Shown: in pieces, positions 39,356 through 47,444 of the stretch
Layout: the number at the start of each line of letters is the position of its first letter
Position numbering within the stretch: position 1 is the stretch's first letter
Source: Cyanobium sp. ATX 6F1
Lineage (GTDB): Bacteria; Cyanobacteriota; Cyanobacteriia; PCC-6307; Cyanobiaceae
Length of the DNA: 61,744 nucleotides
Direction of reading: 5' to 3'
NCBI RefSeq assembly: GCF_024346315.1
Contig: NZ_JAGQCS010000012.1
Location: forward strand, 1-61,744
Notes under the pieces: generated by a model
The model's input: only the letters and a program-made list of their open reading frames with translations
The model's database searches: none
Told to the model about the DNA's origin: nothing
Made by a program: the position numbers and the translations under genes

Positions 39356-41946
39356 GGAGGAGGCAATGGCTGTCCGCGCTTGCGCCCCTGGTGCTGATGC
39401 TGGGAGCCCAGACCATGGCCATGAGCGCCATGCCATCAGACGTGCAGGAATGGGTGCGGCAGGCCGAGGCCCGTGAGAAGCAAGGAGCTTTTGGCGAAGC
39501 GGCTGAGTTCTGGAAACGGGTCGTCCGCCGCAGCGAGCAGGTGCAGGGCGGCAATCATCCCGATACCGCCACGGCGTTGAACCACCTCGGCGAGAACCTC
39601 TACTACATGGCCGCGTACGGCGAAGCTCTCATCGCCTTCGAACGGGCCCTGCGCATCCGCGAAAGCAGGCTCGGTCCCCGTCACCCGGACACGGGCACCT
39701 CCCTCCAGAACCTGGCTGCGCTCTATGAGAAGCAGGCCGCCTACGGCAAGGCTGAACCCCTTTACGAGCGGGCCCTTGAAATCCAGGAAGCGACCCTCGG
39801 GTCTCAGCACCTCGCCACGGCAACCACCCTCAACAACCTTGGAGGACTAAGCCGCCGCCAGGGAGCGATGGCCAGGGCCGAGGCCTTCTATAGGCGGGCC
39901 CTCGTGATCGTCGAACAACGGTTGGGGCCCAAGGATCCCCAGACCGCTGACACGCTGCACAATCTCGCCAGCCTGTATGCCAGCGAGGGCCAGGGCGAGA
40001 AAGCCGAGCCCCTCTTCCTCCGAGTGGTCGCCATCAGTGAGGCCACGCTCGGACCCAATCACCCGGAGACGGCCACGACCCTCAATTCCCTTGCGCTTCT
40101 GTACGACAAAAAGAAAGAGTTCTCCAAAGCGGAATCGCTCTACCGCCGCAGCCTCGCGATCCGGGACAAGGTCCTGGGGGCAGGCCACCCCGACACAGGA
40201 GCATCACTCAACAACCTGGCCCTATTCCTCTCCAGTCAAGGGCGATTCGAGGACGCAGAACCCCTGGCCCGGCGCGCCCTGGAGATCAAGGAACGAGCCT
40301 TGGGCCCGAACCACCTCGGCACCGCACTCTCGCTGGATACCTTGGCTGGCCTGCTCCTCAACCAGGGCGCCCATCAGTCCGCTGAACCTCCCCTCCGTCG
40401 CAGTATTTCGATTCAGGTCAGCTTCCTACAGAGGGAACTGCCCCTGTTGCCCGAATCCAGCCGCCTTCCCCAGATCCAGGCCCTGGGCAACGCCTGGGAG
40501 GCGGCCTACTCCCTGGCCGGCCGCACCCCCAGCGGCGCCGATCTCGCCCTGTTCACACGCCTCAACCGCCACGGCCTCCTCCAGGACATCGAACGCCGGC
40601 AGGCCCTGCTCGCCCGTGCACCAGGGCCCCAGCAGGCCCTCAGCCAGCGGATTGCCGCCCTCACCGCCCTCCTCGCCAACGTCGGACTGCCCCCCGCCCA
40701 GCGACAGCCCCTCCAGGACCAGCGCCAGCAGCTCGAGCAGCAGCTCTACCGCCAGCTCCCCGCCCTCCAGCCCAGGCTGGTGGAACCCGCTTCCGTGGCC
40801 CAGGCCCTGCCTCCCGATGGAGTGCTGATCGAGTTCCAGCGCTACCGGCCCTACGACGGGCGTGCCAACAAGGACCAGCGCTGGGGTGAACCCCGCTACC
40901 TCGCCCTCGTGCTCCAGCCCTCCGGCGCCATCACCGCCACTGATCTCGGGCCCGCCAGTGCCATCGATCCCCTCATCCGCCAGGCACTGGCCGTCAGTGA
41001 AAAGGGCGAGCGCCCCGCCGATCCCCTCTGGCAACAGGTCACCGTCAAGGTGCTCAGCCCCCTGCTCCCCCAGCTCGCCGGCCGCCGACGCTGGTTCCTC
41101 TCCCCCGATGGCGAGCTCAACCGCATCCCCTACGCCGCCCTCTCCGATCCAAGCAACCCCAGCCAGCGCCTGGTGCAGGCCGTGCAGCTGCGCCTGCTCA
41201 CCAGCGGCCGCGATCTGCTGCCAGGCGAGCCCAGCTCCGCTGGCCAGTTACCCCTGGTGGTGGCCGGCCCCGATTTCGGTGGTGCCCGCCCCTGGGCCGC
41301 CCTCCCCGCTGCCGCCCAGGAAGGCCAGCAGGTGGCCAGCCAGCTCAAGGCCACCTTGATCGCGGGAACTGCCGCGACCACCACAGCCCTCAAGCAGGCC
41401 CGCGGGCCCAGCGTGCTGCATGTGGCCAGCCATGGCTTCTTCCTGCCCGCCGCCAACGGCGGCGACCCCCTGCTCGATTCCGGTCTGGTGCTCGCCGGCG
41501 CCAACCGCAGCGGCCTGCCCAATCAGCCAAGCGCAGCCCCAACAACGGCAACTCGCAAGAGCGGTGCCGGCGACGATGGCTACCTCACCGCCAAGGAGGC
41601 CGCCCAGCTCCAGCTCGACGGCACCCAGCTCGTCGTCCTCTCCGCCTGCGACACCGGCTCCGGCACCGTTCAGGGCGGCGAGGGCGTCTACGGCCTCCAA
41701 AGAGCCCTCACCGTCGCCGGTGCCCGCTCCACACTCCTCTCCCTCTGGAAGGTCGACGACGACGCCACCGCTCAGTTCATGCGCCGCTTCTACGACCTCC
41801 TCAAGGCCGGCAAAGGACGCATGGAGGCCCTCGTTCAGGTCCAGGAGGAGTTCCGCACCAACCCTCCCGTGCGCGACTGGCGCGACCACAAGTACTGGGC
41901 CGCCTGGCAGCTCTCCGGTGATGTAGCACCGCTGCCGGGGCTGTGA
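39352..41946 (+). CDS. Exported TPR-CHAT protein (caspase-like), copy 1
   Basis: An 864-residue protein. The N-terminus (RRRQWLSALAPLVLMLGAQTM) looks like a signal peptide. About seven or eight 42-residue kinesin-light-chain-type TPR units follow (residues about 55-360, pattern LGxxHPxTAxxLNNLA). A linker with a coiled-coil-like QRQPLQDQRQQLEQQLYRQL region leads to a CHAT domain (about 500-860). The catalytic dyad of caspase-like proteases is present: His694 in HVASHGFF and Cys766 in VVLSACDTGSG. It may be a peptidase or signalling protein acting outside the cytoplasm, with the TPR array binding a partner. The GTG start overlaps the VanW stop, and its own stop overlaps copy 2. Confidence 0.92.
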   Translation: MRRRQWLSALAPLVLMLGAQTMAMSAMPSDVQEWVRQAEAREKQGAFGEAAEFWKRVVRRSEQVQGGNHPDTATALNHLGENLYYMAAYGEALIAFERALRIRESRLGPRHPDTGTSLQNLAALYEKQAAYGKAEPLYERALEIQEATLGSQHLATATTLNNLGGLSRRQGAMARAEAFYRRALVIVEQRLGPKDPQTADTLHNLASLYASEGQGEKAEPLFLRVVAISEATLGPNHPETATTLNSLALLYDKKKEFSKAESLYRRSLAIRDKVLGAGHPDTGASLNNLALFLSSQGRFEDAEPLARRALEIKERALGPNHLGTALSLDTLAGLLLNQGAHQSAEPPLRRSISIQVSFLQRELPLLPESSRLPQIQALGNAWEAAYSLAGRTPSGADLALFTRLNRHGLLQDIERRQALLARAPGPQQALSQRIAALTALLANVGLPPAQRQPLQDQRQQLEQQLYRQLPALQPRLVEPASVAQALPPDGVLIEFQRYRPYDGRANKDQRWGEPRYLALVLQPSGAITATDLGPASAIDPLIRQALAVSEKGERPADPLWQQVTVKVLSPLLPQLAGRRRWFLSPDGELNRIPYAALSDPSNPSQRLVQAVQLRLLTSGRDLLPGEPSSAGQLPLVVAGPDFGGARPWAALPAAAQEGQQVASQLKATLIAGTAATTTALKQARGPSVLHVASHGFFLPAANGGDPLLDSGLVLAGANRSGLPNQPSAAPTTATRKSGAGDDGYLTAKEAAQLQLDGTQLVVLSACDTGSGTVQGGEGVYGLQRALTVAGARSTLLSLWKVDDDATAQFMRRFYDLLKAGKGRMEALVQVQEEFRTNPPVRDWRDHKYWAAWQLSGDVAPLPGL
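40538..40772 (+). repeat. Block A of near-identical DNA, copy in CHAT gene 1
   Basis: This 235-bp block matches 43696-43930 with only 2 mismatches, while the DNA on both sides is clearly more diverged. Such a sharp, synonymous-level identity block between tandem paralogues points to recent gene conversion. Confidence 0.85.
41578..41918 (+). repeat. Block B of near-identical DNA, copy in CHAT gene 1
   Basis: This 341-bp block, which encodes the catalytic Cys region to near the C-terminus, matches 44739-45079 with 2 mismatches. Identity drops at both edges. The match explains why the two proteins are almost identical from DDGYLTAKEAAQL to AAWQLSGD. Confidence 0.88.
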
Positions 41947-44900
41947 GGAAGCGGGCGCTGCTGGCCGTGGTGGGAATCCTCGCGGCCCCGGCGCTGGCGG
42001 TCGCAGCGCCGGGGCCGATCCCTTCCCGCTCCGATTCCCGGCAGGCACAGGTGCCCTCCGCGTCCAGCCGCCGTCGCACGATCGCCCCAGCCGACCTCCT
42101 CAGCGAGGTGCACCGGGCACAAGCCCTGGAAGCCCGTGGCGCCATCGCGCAGGCAACGGCGCTGATGGAGCAGATCCTGCACTCGGTCGAGAAGCAGGCC
42201 GGCTCCAGCCACCCCACGACGGCCGCCGTGCTCTCCGCTCTGGCCCGCCTTCTCCAGAAGCAGGGGAACGGCAAGCGTGCCGAGGCTCTCCACCTGCGGG
42301 CTCTCGCCATCTTCGAGCGGCTCCACGGCCGCGGTCATGCCGACACGGCGACAGCGCTCCAATACCTGGCCGACTTCTACGACAACCAGCACCTCTTGCC
42401 TCAGGCCGAGTTCTTCCACCGCCGAGCTCTGGCAGCACAGGAGCAGGCCCTCGGACCCGATGACCCGGCCACGGCCACCTATCTGAACAACCTTGCCGTC
42501 CATCTGATGCGCCGGGGCGCTTACGACAATGCCGAGCCCCTGCTTCAGCGGGCACTCTCGATCGTCGAGCGGCACCACGGCCCTCTCCATCCTGACACCG
42601 CAACCACCCTCATCAACCTGGGCGGGCTCCATCAGGGACTTCATGACTACGACAGAGCCCAAGCCCTGTTCACCCGTGCGCTCCATGTGGCCGAAACCTC
42701 GCTGGGCGCGGGGAGTCCACTCGCGCTGCAGGCCCTCGGCAGCCTCGCCCTTCTCTCTCACATTCAGGGGGCCTACCCCGAAGCGGAAGTCCTCTACCGG
42801 AAGGTGCTGACCGGCATGGAGGAGAACCGGAGCACAGCTCCGACCGATGCGGCGAGGGTTCGGATAAACCTGGCTCAACTTCTTGTGCTCCAGTCCAGGT
42901 ACGGGCTGGCGGAACCACTCCTGCTGAGCGCCCTGGATCTGCAGCGCCGTGCCCTGGGTGCACGGCACCCGGAAATCGGCCTGACGCTGAACAACCTGGC
43001 CCAGCTCCACATCGATCAGGGAGCCTACGAGCGGGCAGAGCCGCTGCTCCGGCAAGCCCTTGCGATGAGCGAATCCACCCTGGGACCCTCCCATCCCGCC
43101 ACAGCTCTGGGGCTCAGCAACCTGGCCCAGCTCCACCAGCGCAGCGGGACCCCGGATCGAGCCGAGCCGCTCCTGCTGCGGGCCCTCGCCATCAACGAGA
43201 AGGTTCAGGGCCGTGAGGCTCCGGGCACAGCGGTCGTCCTCAACAACCTGGCTCAGAACTACCTGACACAAGGGGCATTCACGCGAGCTGAAGCGCTCCT
43301 GCTGCGTGCCCTCTCGATCAACGACAAAGCCTTCGGTGCCGATCACCCCACCTCATCGGGCTATCTCCTGAACCTGGCCGAGGCCTATCGGCAACAGGGT
43401 TCCGCCGTCCGCGCCGAACCGCTCTACCGCAGGGCCCTGATCATCCAGGAGCAACGGCTCGGAGCGGAGCATCCCGTGACGGCCAACACCCAGATCAACC
43501 TGGCCCTGCTCTACGACGGCCAGGGCGCCTCCGCCCGCGCCGAACCCCTGCTGCGCCAGGGCATCCGCGGCCAGACCCTCTTCCTTCAGCGCGAAATCCC
43601 CCTCCTTCCCGAATCCCGCCGCCTCCCCCAGATCCGCTCCCTCGGCAACGCCTGGGAAATCGCCTACAGCTACGCCGGCCGTTCCCCCGCCGGCTCCGAT
43701 CTCGCCCTGTTCACACGCCTCAACCGCCACGGCCTCCTCCAGGACATCGAACGCCGGCAGGCCCTTCTCGCCCGTGCACCAGGGCCCCAGCAGGCCCTCA
43801 GCCAGCGGATTGCCGCCCTCACCGCCCTCCTCGCCAACGTCGGACTGCCCCCCGCCCAGCGACAGCCCCTCCAGGACCAGCGCCAGCAGCTCGAGCAGCA
43901 GCTCTACCGCCAGCTGCCCGCCCTCCAGCCACGCCTCATCGAACCTGCTGCCGTGGCCAAGTCCCTGCCTTCCGATGGTGTGCTGATCGAGTTCCAGCGC
44001 TTCCAGCCCTTCCAGGGACGCCCCGGAACGGCCTCCCCCTGGGGAGAACCCCGCTACCTCGCCCTCGTCCTCCAGCCCTCGGGCGCCATCACCGCCACCG
44101 ACCTGGGGCCCGCCAGTGCCATCGATCCCCCCATCCGCGAGGCCCTCGCCGTCAGCGAAAAGGGCGAGCGTCCCGCCGATCCCCTCTGGCAGCAGGTCAC
44201 CGCCAAGGTGTTGGCTCCCCTGATGCCCCAGCTGGAGGGTCGCCGCCGCTGGTTTCTCTCCCCCGACGGCGAACTCAACCGCATCCCCTACGCCGCCCTC
44301 TCCGATCCCCGCAACCCCAGCCAGCGCCTGGTGCAGAACGTGCAGCTGCGCCTGCTCACCAGCGGCCGTGATCTCCTTCCCACCGATCCAGCCCCCAACG
44401 CCCAGCCACCCCTGGTCGTCGCCGGTCCCGATTTCGGCGGCGTCAAACCTTGGGCCGCCCTGCCCGCCGCCGCCAAGGAAGGACAACAGGTAGCCGACCA
44501 GCTCCGCGCACGCCTGATCGAGGGATCCGCCGCCACCGCCACCGCCCTGGAACGGACCCACGGGCCCCGGGTGCTGCACGTCGCCAGCCATGGTTTCTTC
44601 CTGCCCGCCCCCACCGGAGGTGATCCCCTGCTCGATTCCGGCCTCGTGCTGGCGGGCGCCAACCGCAGCGGCCTGCCCAACCAGCCCAAAGCCCCTGCCG
44701 GCCCCCCAACCACCCGCTCTGGCGCCTCCCTTGATGACGGCTACCTCACCGCCAAGGAGGCCGCCCAGCTCCAGCTCGATGGCACCCAGCTCGTCGTCCT
44801 CTCCGCCTGCGACACCGGCTCCGGCACCGTTCAGGGCGGCGAGGGCGTCTACGGCCTCCAAAGAGCCCTCACCGTCGCCGGGGCCCGCTCCACACTCCTC

Positions 44901-45107
44901 TCCCTCTGGAAGGTCGACGACGACGCCACCGCTCAGTTCATGCGCCGCTTCTACGACCTCCTCAAGGCCGGCAAAGGACGCATGGAGGCCCTCGTTCAGG
45001 TCCAGGAGGAGTTCCGCACCAACCCTCCCGTGCGCGACTGGCGCGACCACAAGTACTGGGCCGCCTGGCAGCTCTCCGGCGACACCTCTCCCTTGCCGGG
45101 GCTATGA
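41943..45107 (+). CDS. Exported TPR-CHAT protein (caspase-like), copy 2
   Basis: A 1054-residue paralogue of the preceding gene. A clear signal peptide (RKRALLAVVGILAAPALAVAA) precedes a longer TPR array (about residues 50-545, roughly 11-12 units) and a CHAT domain with His883 (HVASHGFF) and Cys956 (LSACDTGSG). It differs from copy 1 mainly in the TPR part, which has more units, so the two may recognise different partners with the same catalytic end. The GTG start overlaps the copy 1 stop, and its stop overlaps the next ATG. Confidence 0.92.
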   Translation: MRKRALLAVVGILAAPALAVAAPGPIPSRSDSRQAQVPSASSRRRTIAPADLLSEVHRAQALEARGAIAQATALMEQILHSVEKQAGSSHPTTAAVLSALARLLQKQGNGKRAEALHLRALAIFERLHGRGHADTATALQYLADFYDNQHLLPQAEFFHRRALAAQEQALGPDDPATATYLNNLAVHLMRRGAYDNAEPLLQRALSIVERHHGPLHPDTATTLINLGGLHQGLHDYDRAQALFTRALHVAETSLGAGSPLALQALGSLALLSHIQGAYPEAEVLYRKVLTGMEENRSTAPTDAARVRINLAQLLVLQSRYGLAEPLLLSALDLQRRALGARHPEIGLTLNNLAQLHIDQGAYERAEPLLRQALAMSESTLGPSHPATALGLSNLAQLHQRSGTPDRAEPLLLRALAINEKVQGREAPGTAVVLNNLAQNYLTQGAFTRAEALLLRALSINDKAFGADHPTSSGYLLNLAEAYRQQGSAVRAEPLYRRALIIQEQRLGAEHPVTANTQINLALLYDGQGASARAEPLLRQGIRGQTLFLQREIPLLPESRRLPQIRSLGNAWEIAYSYAGRSPAGSDLALFTRLNRHGLLQDIERRQALLARAPGPQQALSQRIAALTALLANVGLPPAQRQPLQDQRQQLEQQLYRQLPALQPRLIEPAAVAKSLPSDGVLIEFQRFQPFQGRPGTASPWGEPRYLALVLQPSGAITATDLGPASAIDPPIREALAVSEKGERPADPLWQQVTAKVLAPLMPQLEGRRRWFLSPDGELNRIPYAALSDPRNPSQRLVQNVQLRLLTSGRDLLPTDPAPNAQPPLVVAGPDFGGVKPWAALPAAAKEGQQVADQLRARLIEGSAATATALERTHGPRVLHVASHGFFLPAPTGGDPLLDSGLVLAGANRSGLPNQPKAPAGPPTTRSGASLDDGYLTAKEAAQLQLDGTQLVVLSACDTGSGTVQGGEGVYGLQRALTVAGARSTLLSLWKVDDDATAQFMRRFYDLLKAGKGRMEALVQVQEEFRTNPPVRDWRDHKYWAAWQLSGDTSPLPGL
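43696..43930 (+). repeat. Block A of near-identical DNA, copy in CHAT gene 2
   Basis: Partner of the block at 40538-40772 (235 bp, 2 mismatches). It covers the region encoding FTRLNRHGLLQDIERRQ through the coiled-coil-like linker. Confidence 0.85.
44739..45079 (+). repeat. Block B of near-identical DNA, copy in CHAT gene 2
   Basis: Partner of the block at 41578-41918 (341 bp, 2 mismatches). It covers the catalytic Cys segment of the CHAT domain. Confidence 0.88.
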
Positions 45108-45958
45108 GAGGTAAACACACTGAACCCACCCACCCAGCTGCCGTCGTGTCCCAGCCCTCGACCCCCGGGTTCCTGATCTCCGCACTGTTGCTGGCCGCCA
45201 GCGCCGGCGCCACCTTGGCCCCAGCGGCCGTGGCCGCCCCGAATCCTGCGACCGACCTGCAGGCAGCGGTTCAGGCCGTCAGCGGGCCCCTGCAGCAGGC
45301 CTGGAAGGGGGATCCAGCCACCGCCGCCCTGCCCTGGCCGGCCCTGCGGCTGGTCCCTGCGGGCAACGGTCTTCTCTCCAGCTGCCCCAGCGCCCAGGGC
45401 GCCAGCGCCGACACCAGTGCCCTCTACTGCCCGGCCAGTGGCGAGCTGCTGCTGGAGGCGAAAGGATTGAGCAGCGATCGGAAGCGCTACGGACCGTGGG
45501 GAATCGCCTACTGGGTCGCCTCCGGCCTGGGCCAGGCCTTCCTCGCCCGACAGAAGGCCGGCACCGCCCTAGAGGGACCGGCTCTCAATCTCCAGGCCAT
45601 CTGTCTGGCGGGAGTGCTACTGGATTCCAGCCCGGGACTCAAGCCCAGCACCCCCGCCCAGAAACTCTCGCCGGCGCGCTCCGCCTACGGCAGCGCCGAT
45701 GCGGCCCTGCAGGGCACCCGAAGCCAGCGGGCCTACGCCCTGCTCAGCGGTTTCGGCGCCACCGCCAGCCCCTGCACGGCCGCGGCCATGGAGGGCCTGG
45801 CGAACGACCGCGTCAGCGATCTGAAGCTGTTGGCCGAGGTGGGCGAGGAGCCCAACCGGGCCTTGAGCAGCGTCAGCAACGCCCCAACAGCCTCCTGCCG
45901 CAAACCCCTGCGCTGCCCCCGCCGGGTCGGTGAGGTCTTCGCCGCCGCCCGGCCCTGA
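45104..45958 (+). CDS. Exported pseudo-metallopeptidase, YpfJ/neutral zinc metallopeptidase-like without zinc site
   Basis: A 284-residue protein with a signal segment (FLISALLLAASAGATLAPAAVAA). The mature part follows the YpfJ-type zinc peptidase pattern: ALYCPASGELLLEAKGL, then AYWVASGLGQAFLARQ, LNLQAICLAGVLL, and GTRSQRAYALLSGFGA with a final Cys. In active members the second piece holds HExxH; here it reads SGLGQ, so both His and the Glu are gone. The ELQADC ligand box reads NLQAIC. It should therefore be catalytically dead and may act as a binding protein or decoy. Its ATG overlaps the CHAT 2 stop. The family call is by pattern and needs a profile search. Confidence 0.7.
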   Translation: MRGKHTEPTHPAAVVSQPSTPGFLISALLLAASAGATLAPAAVAAPNPATDLQAAVQAVSGPLQQAWKGDPATAALPWPALRLVPAGNGLLSSCPSAQGASADTSALYCPASGELLLEAKGLSSDRKRYGPWGIAYWVASGLGQAFLARQKAGTALEGPALNLQAICLAGVLLDSSPGLKPSTPAQKLSPARSAYGSADAALQGTRSQRAYALLSGFGATASPCTAAAMEGLANDRVSDLKLLAEVGEEPNRALSSVSNAPTASCRKPLRCPRRVGEVFAAARP

Positions 45959-45961
45959 GCC

Positions 45962-46786
45962 ATGGCCGAGCCAGAGCAGCCGCCAACCGCAACGCCCCGC
46001 GCAGCGGCAGCTACCCCCGCGGCGTCCAAGGATCCGGTGCCCTCCTGGGTGCGCTCGAACGTGCTGCACAACTGGATTCAATCGGTCGGCATCGTGGTGG
46101 CGGCCACCTGGGGGGCCTACACCTTCATCTGGAAGGAGGTCCTGGTGCCGGACATGGCCCCCGCCAGCCTCAGCCTGCAGATCGCGGTGAGCCCCAGCCG
46201 TCGGCTGCGGCCGACCCAGACAACGGGCCAGGCCAACCTGGAACTGGAAGTGGAGATCACTGCTTCCAATTCCAGCAGCCGCAGGCTGTACCTGCTACCC
46301 AGCGTCTGGCAGCTGAAGGGGATCCGACTCCATCAGGATGGCGAGGATCCTGCCTTCGCAGAGAGGGCCACCGAGGTGCTGATTCTGCTGGGCCCCCAGG
46401 ACCGGGCCGAGCGCTTCGCCCCCTCAGACCCCGGCCGCACCCTCTCCACTGGCTGGCTCTTCCTCGACGATGTGATTCACCCCGGCGAGAAGCTGAGCCG
46501 CAACCTGCTGTTGCGATTGCCGGCCAAGAGCTTCGAGGCCGCCAGCTTCGATCTGCTGATCCCCACGCTCACCCAGCCGCCGAAGCCATCCCTGTTCGGG
46601 GGCCGGGCCCTGCGCTGGTCCTACGACCCCCGGGCCACGGCCGCCATGGAACTAGTGCCCAATCTCTGCCCTAGGGATCCTTCCAAGGACTGCGCCCCCA
46701 TCAGCCTTGAGGCCCTCACCCACCAGGTGAAGGCCTTCGATCCCAAGTCAATCTTCTTCAAGGCCACACGGGAAGTGGCGCTGTAG
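45962..46786 (+). CDS. Single-pass membrane protein of the CHAT operon
   Basis: A 274-residue protein. A Pro/Ala-rich, probably cytoplasmic N-terminus (about 35 residues) is followed by one membrane helix (SVGIVVAATWGAYTFIW) and a large C-terminal domain with beta-like stretches (LELEVEITASNSSSRRLYLLPSVW). It begins 3 bp after the pseudo-peptidase gene, so it belongs to the same operon. I do not recognise the domain. It could anchor the exported CHAT or pseudo-peptidase proteins at the membrane. Confidence 0.75.
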   Translation: MAEPEQPPTATPRAAAATPAASKDPVPSWVRSNVLHNWIQSVGIVVAATWGAYTFIWKEVLVPDMAPASLSLQIAVSPSRRLRPTQTTGQANLELEVEITASNSSSRRLYLLPSVWQLKGIRLHQDGEDPAFAERATEVLILLGPQDRAERFAPSDPGRTLSTGWLFLDDVIHPGEKLSRNLLLRLPAKSFEAASFDLLIPTLTQPPKPSLFGGRALRWSYDPRATAAMELVPNLCPRDPSKDCAPISLEALTHQVKAFDPKSIFFKATREVAL

Positions 46787-46802
46787 GTGACGACCAACCG
46801 CC

Positions 46803-47225
46803 TCAGGCCAGCTCTGGCGGGGGATCGAACGGCTGATCGAAGCCCACGCCGAGGCTCACCAGCAGTCCGCCTTTGACGTACCAGCGCAAGTTGACCGAAA
46901 TCTGCTCGACACCGAAACCCGGCTGACTGCTGAGGTTGAGCAGCAGGCGGTTGACGGGCTCAAACTCCTGGCCAGAGGTCAGCACCAGGCAGAGCCCGCC
47001 GGCGCTCAGGTCAAGAATGTCGGCCGAATACCAGGGCCCGATCGCCTCACCATCGGCTGACGCCAGGGCCAGAGAGATGGGCTTGGTGACCTCGATGGAG
47101 TTTCGGAAATGCTCGCGTCGGTTGGCGCCATGGTCTTTTTCCCCCTCTTCCTGGAGGGATCCGCCCGCCTCAGAACCATCGCCAGGGACCTGGATGAATG
47201 GGCTCGTGAGAGTGGGTTCGGTCAC
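46803..47225 (-). CDS. PilZ-domain protein (c-di-GMP receptor candidate)
   Basis: A 140-residue protein with a PilZ domain from about residue 35: the arginine motif RREHFR and the second motif DLSAGGLCL (D/NxSxxG type) are the residues that bind c-di-GMP in known receptors. The end is Pro/Asp-rich. The start is a GTG at 47225. It is divergent from the ATP-grasp operon, which encodes a diguanylate cyclase, so the two may form one signalling unit. It converges with the CHAT operon. Confidence 0.9.
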   Translation of the reverse strand: MTEPTLTSPFIQVPGDGSEAGGSLQEEGEKDHGANRREHFRNSIEVTKPISLALASADGEAIGPWYSADILDLSAGGLCLVLTSGQEFEPVNRLLLNLSSQPGFGVEQISVNLRWYVKGGLLVSLGVGFDQPFDPPPELA

Positions 47226-47444
47226 AGTGATGAGAATGAAGAGGACTGTGAACGATTGAGCAGCTGAGCTCGCTTGATCTCATCAACATTAACGGTGTCT
47301 ACACTTGCCGACAGCCCAGGCCAAGGGACCCTTCCAGCCCATCGGCAGGCTTGACAACAGGCCCGTAAACCCCCCTGATTCGTAACAACGGTCACCAGAG
47401 CGGGTCCCACCGCTGTTCATGATCACGACCTCCAAAGGGCCCCC
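47226..47444. promoter_or_regulatory. Divergent intergenic region between PilZ gene and ATP-grasp operon
   Basis: These 219 bp must contain promoters for the PilZ gene and the five-gene operon. A TTGACA element is visible at 47351-47356 in the direction of the operon, but no strong -10 sequence is found at 17 bp. No NtcA-type site or hairpin was found. Confidence 0.4.

Noticed and set aside
40538-45079. The long repeats in the CHAT genes considered as an insertion sequence or assembly duplication
   Set aside because: The repeats are coding blocks inside two paralogues with different flanks, no transposase and no inverted ends. The diverged DNA between them argues against a simple assembly duplicate.
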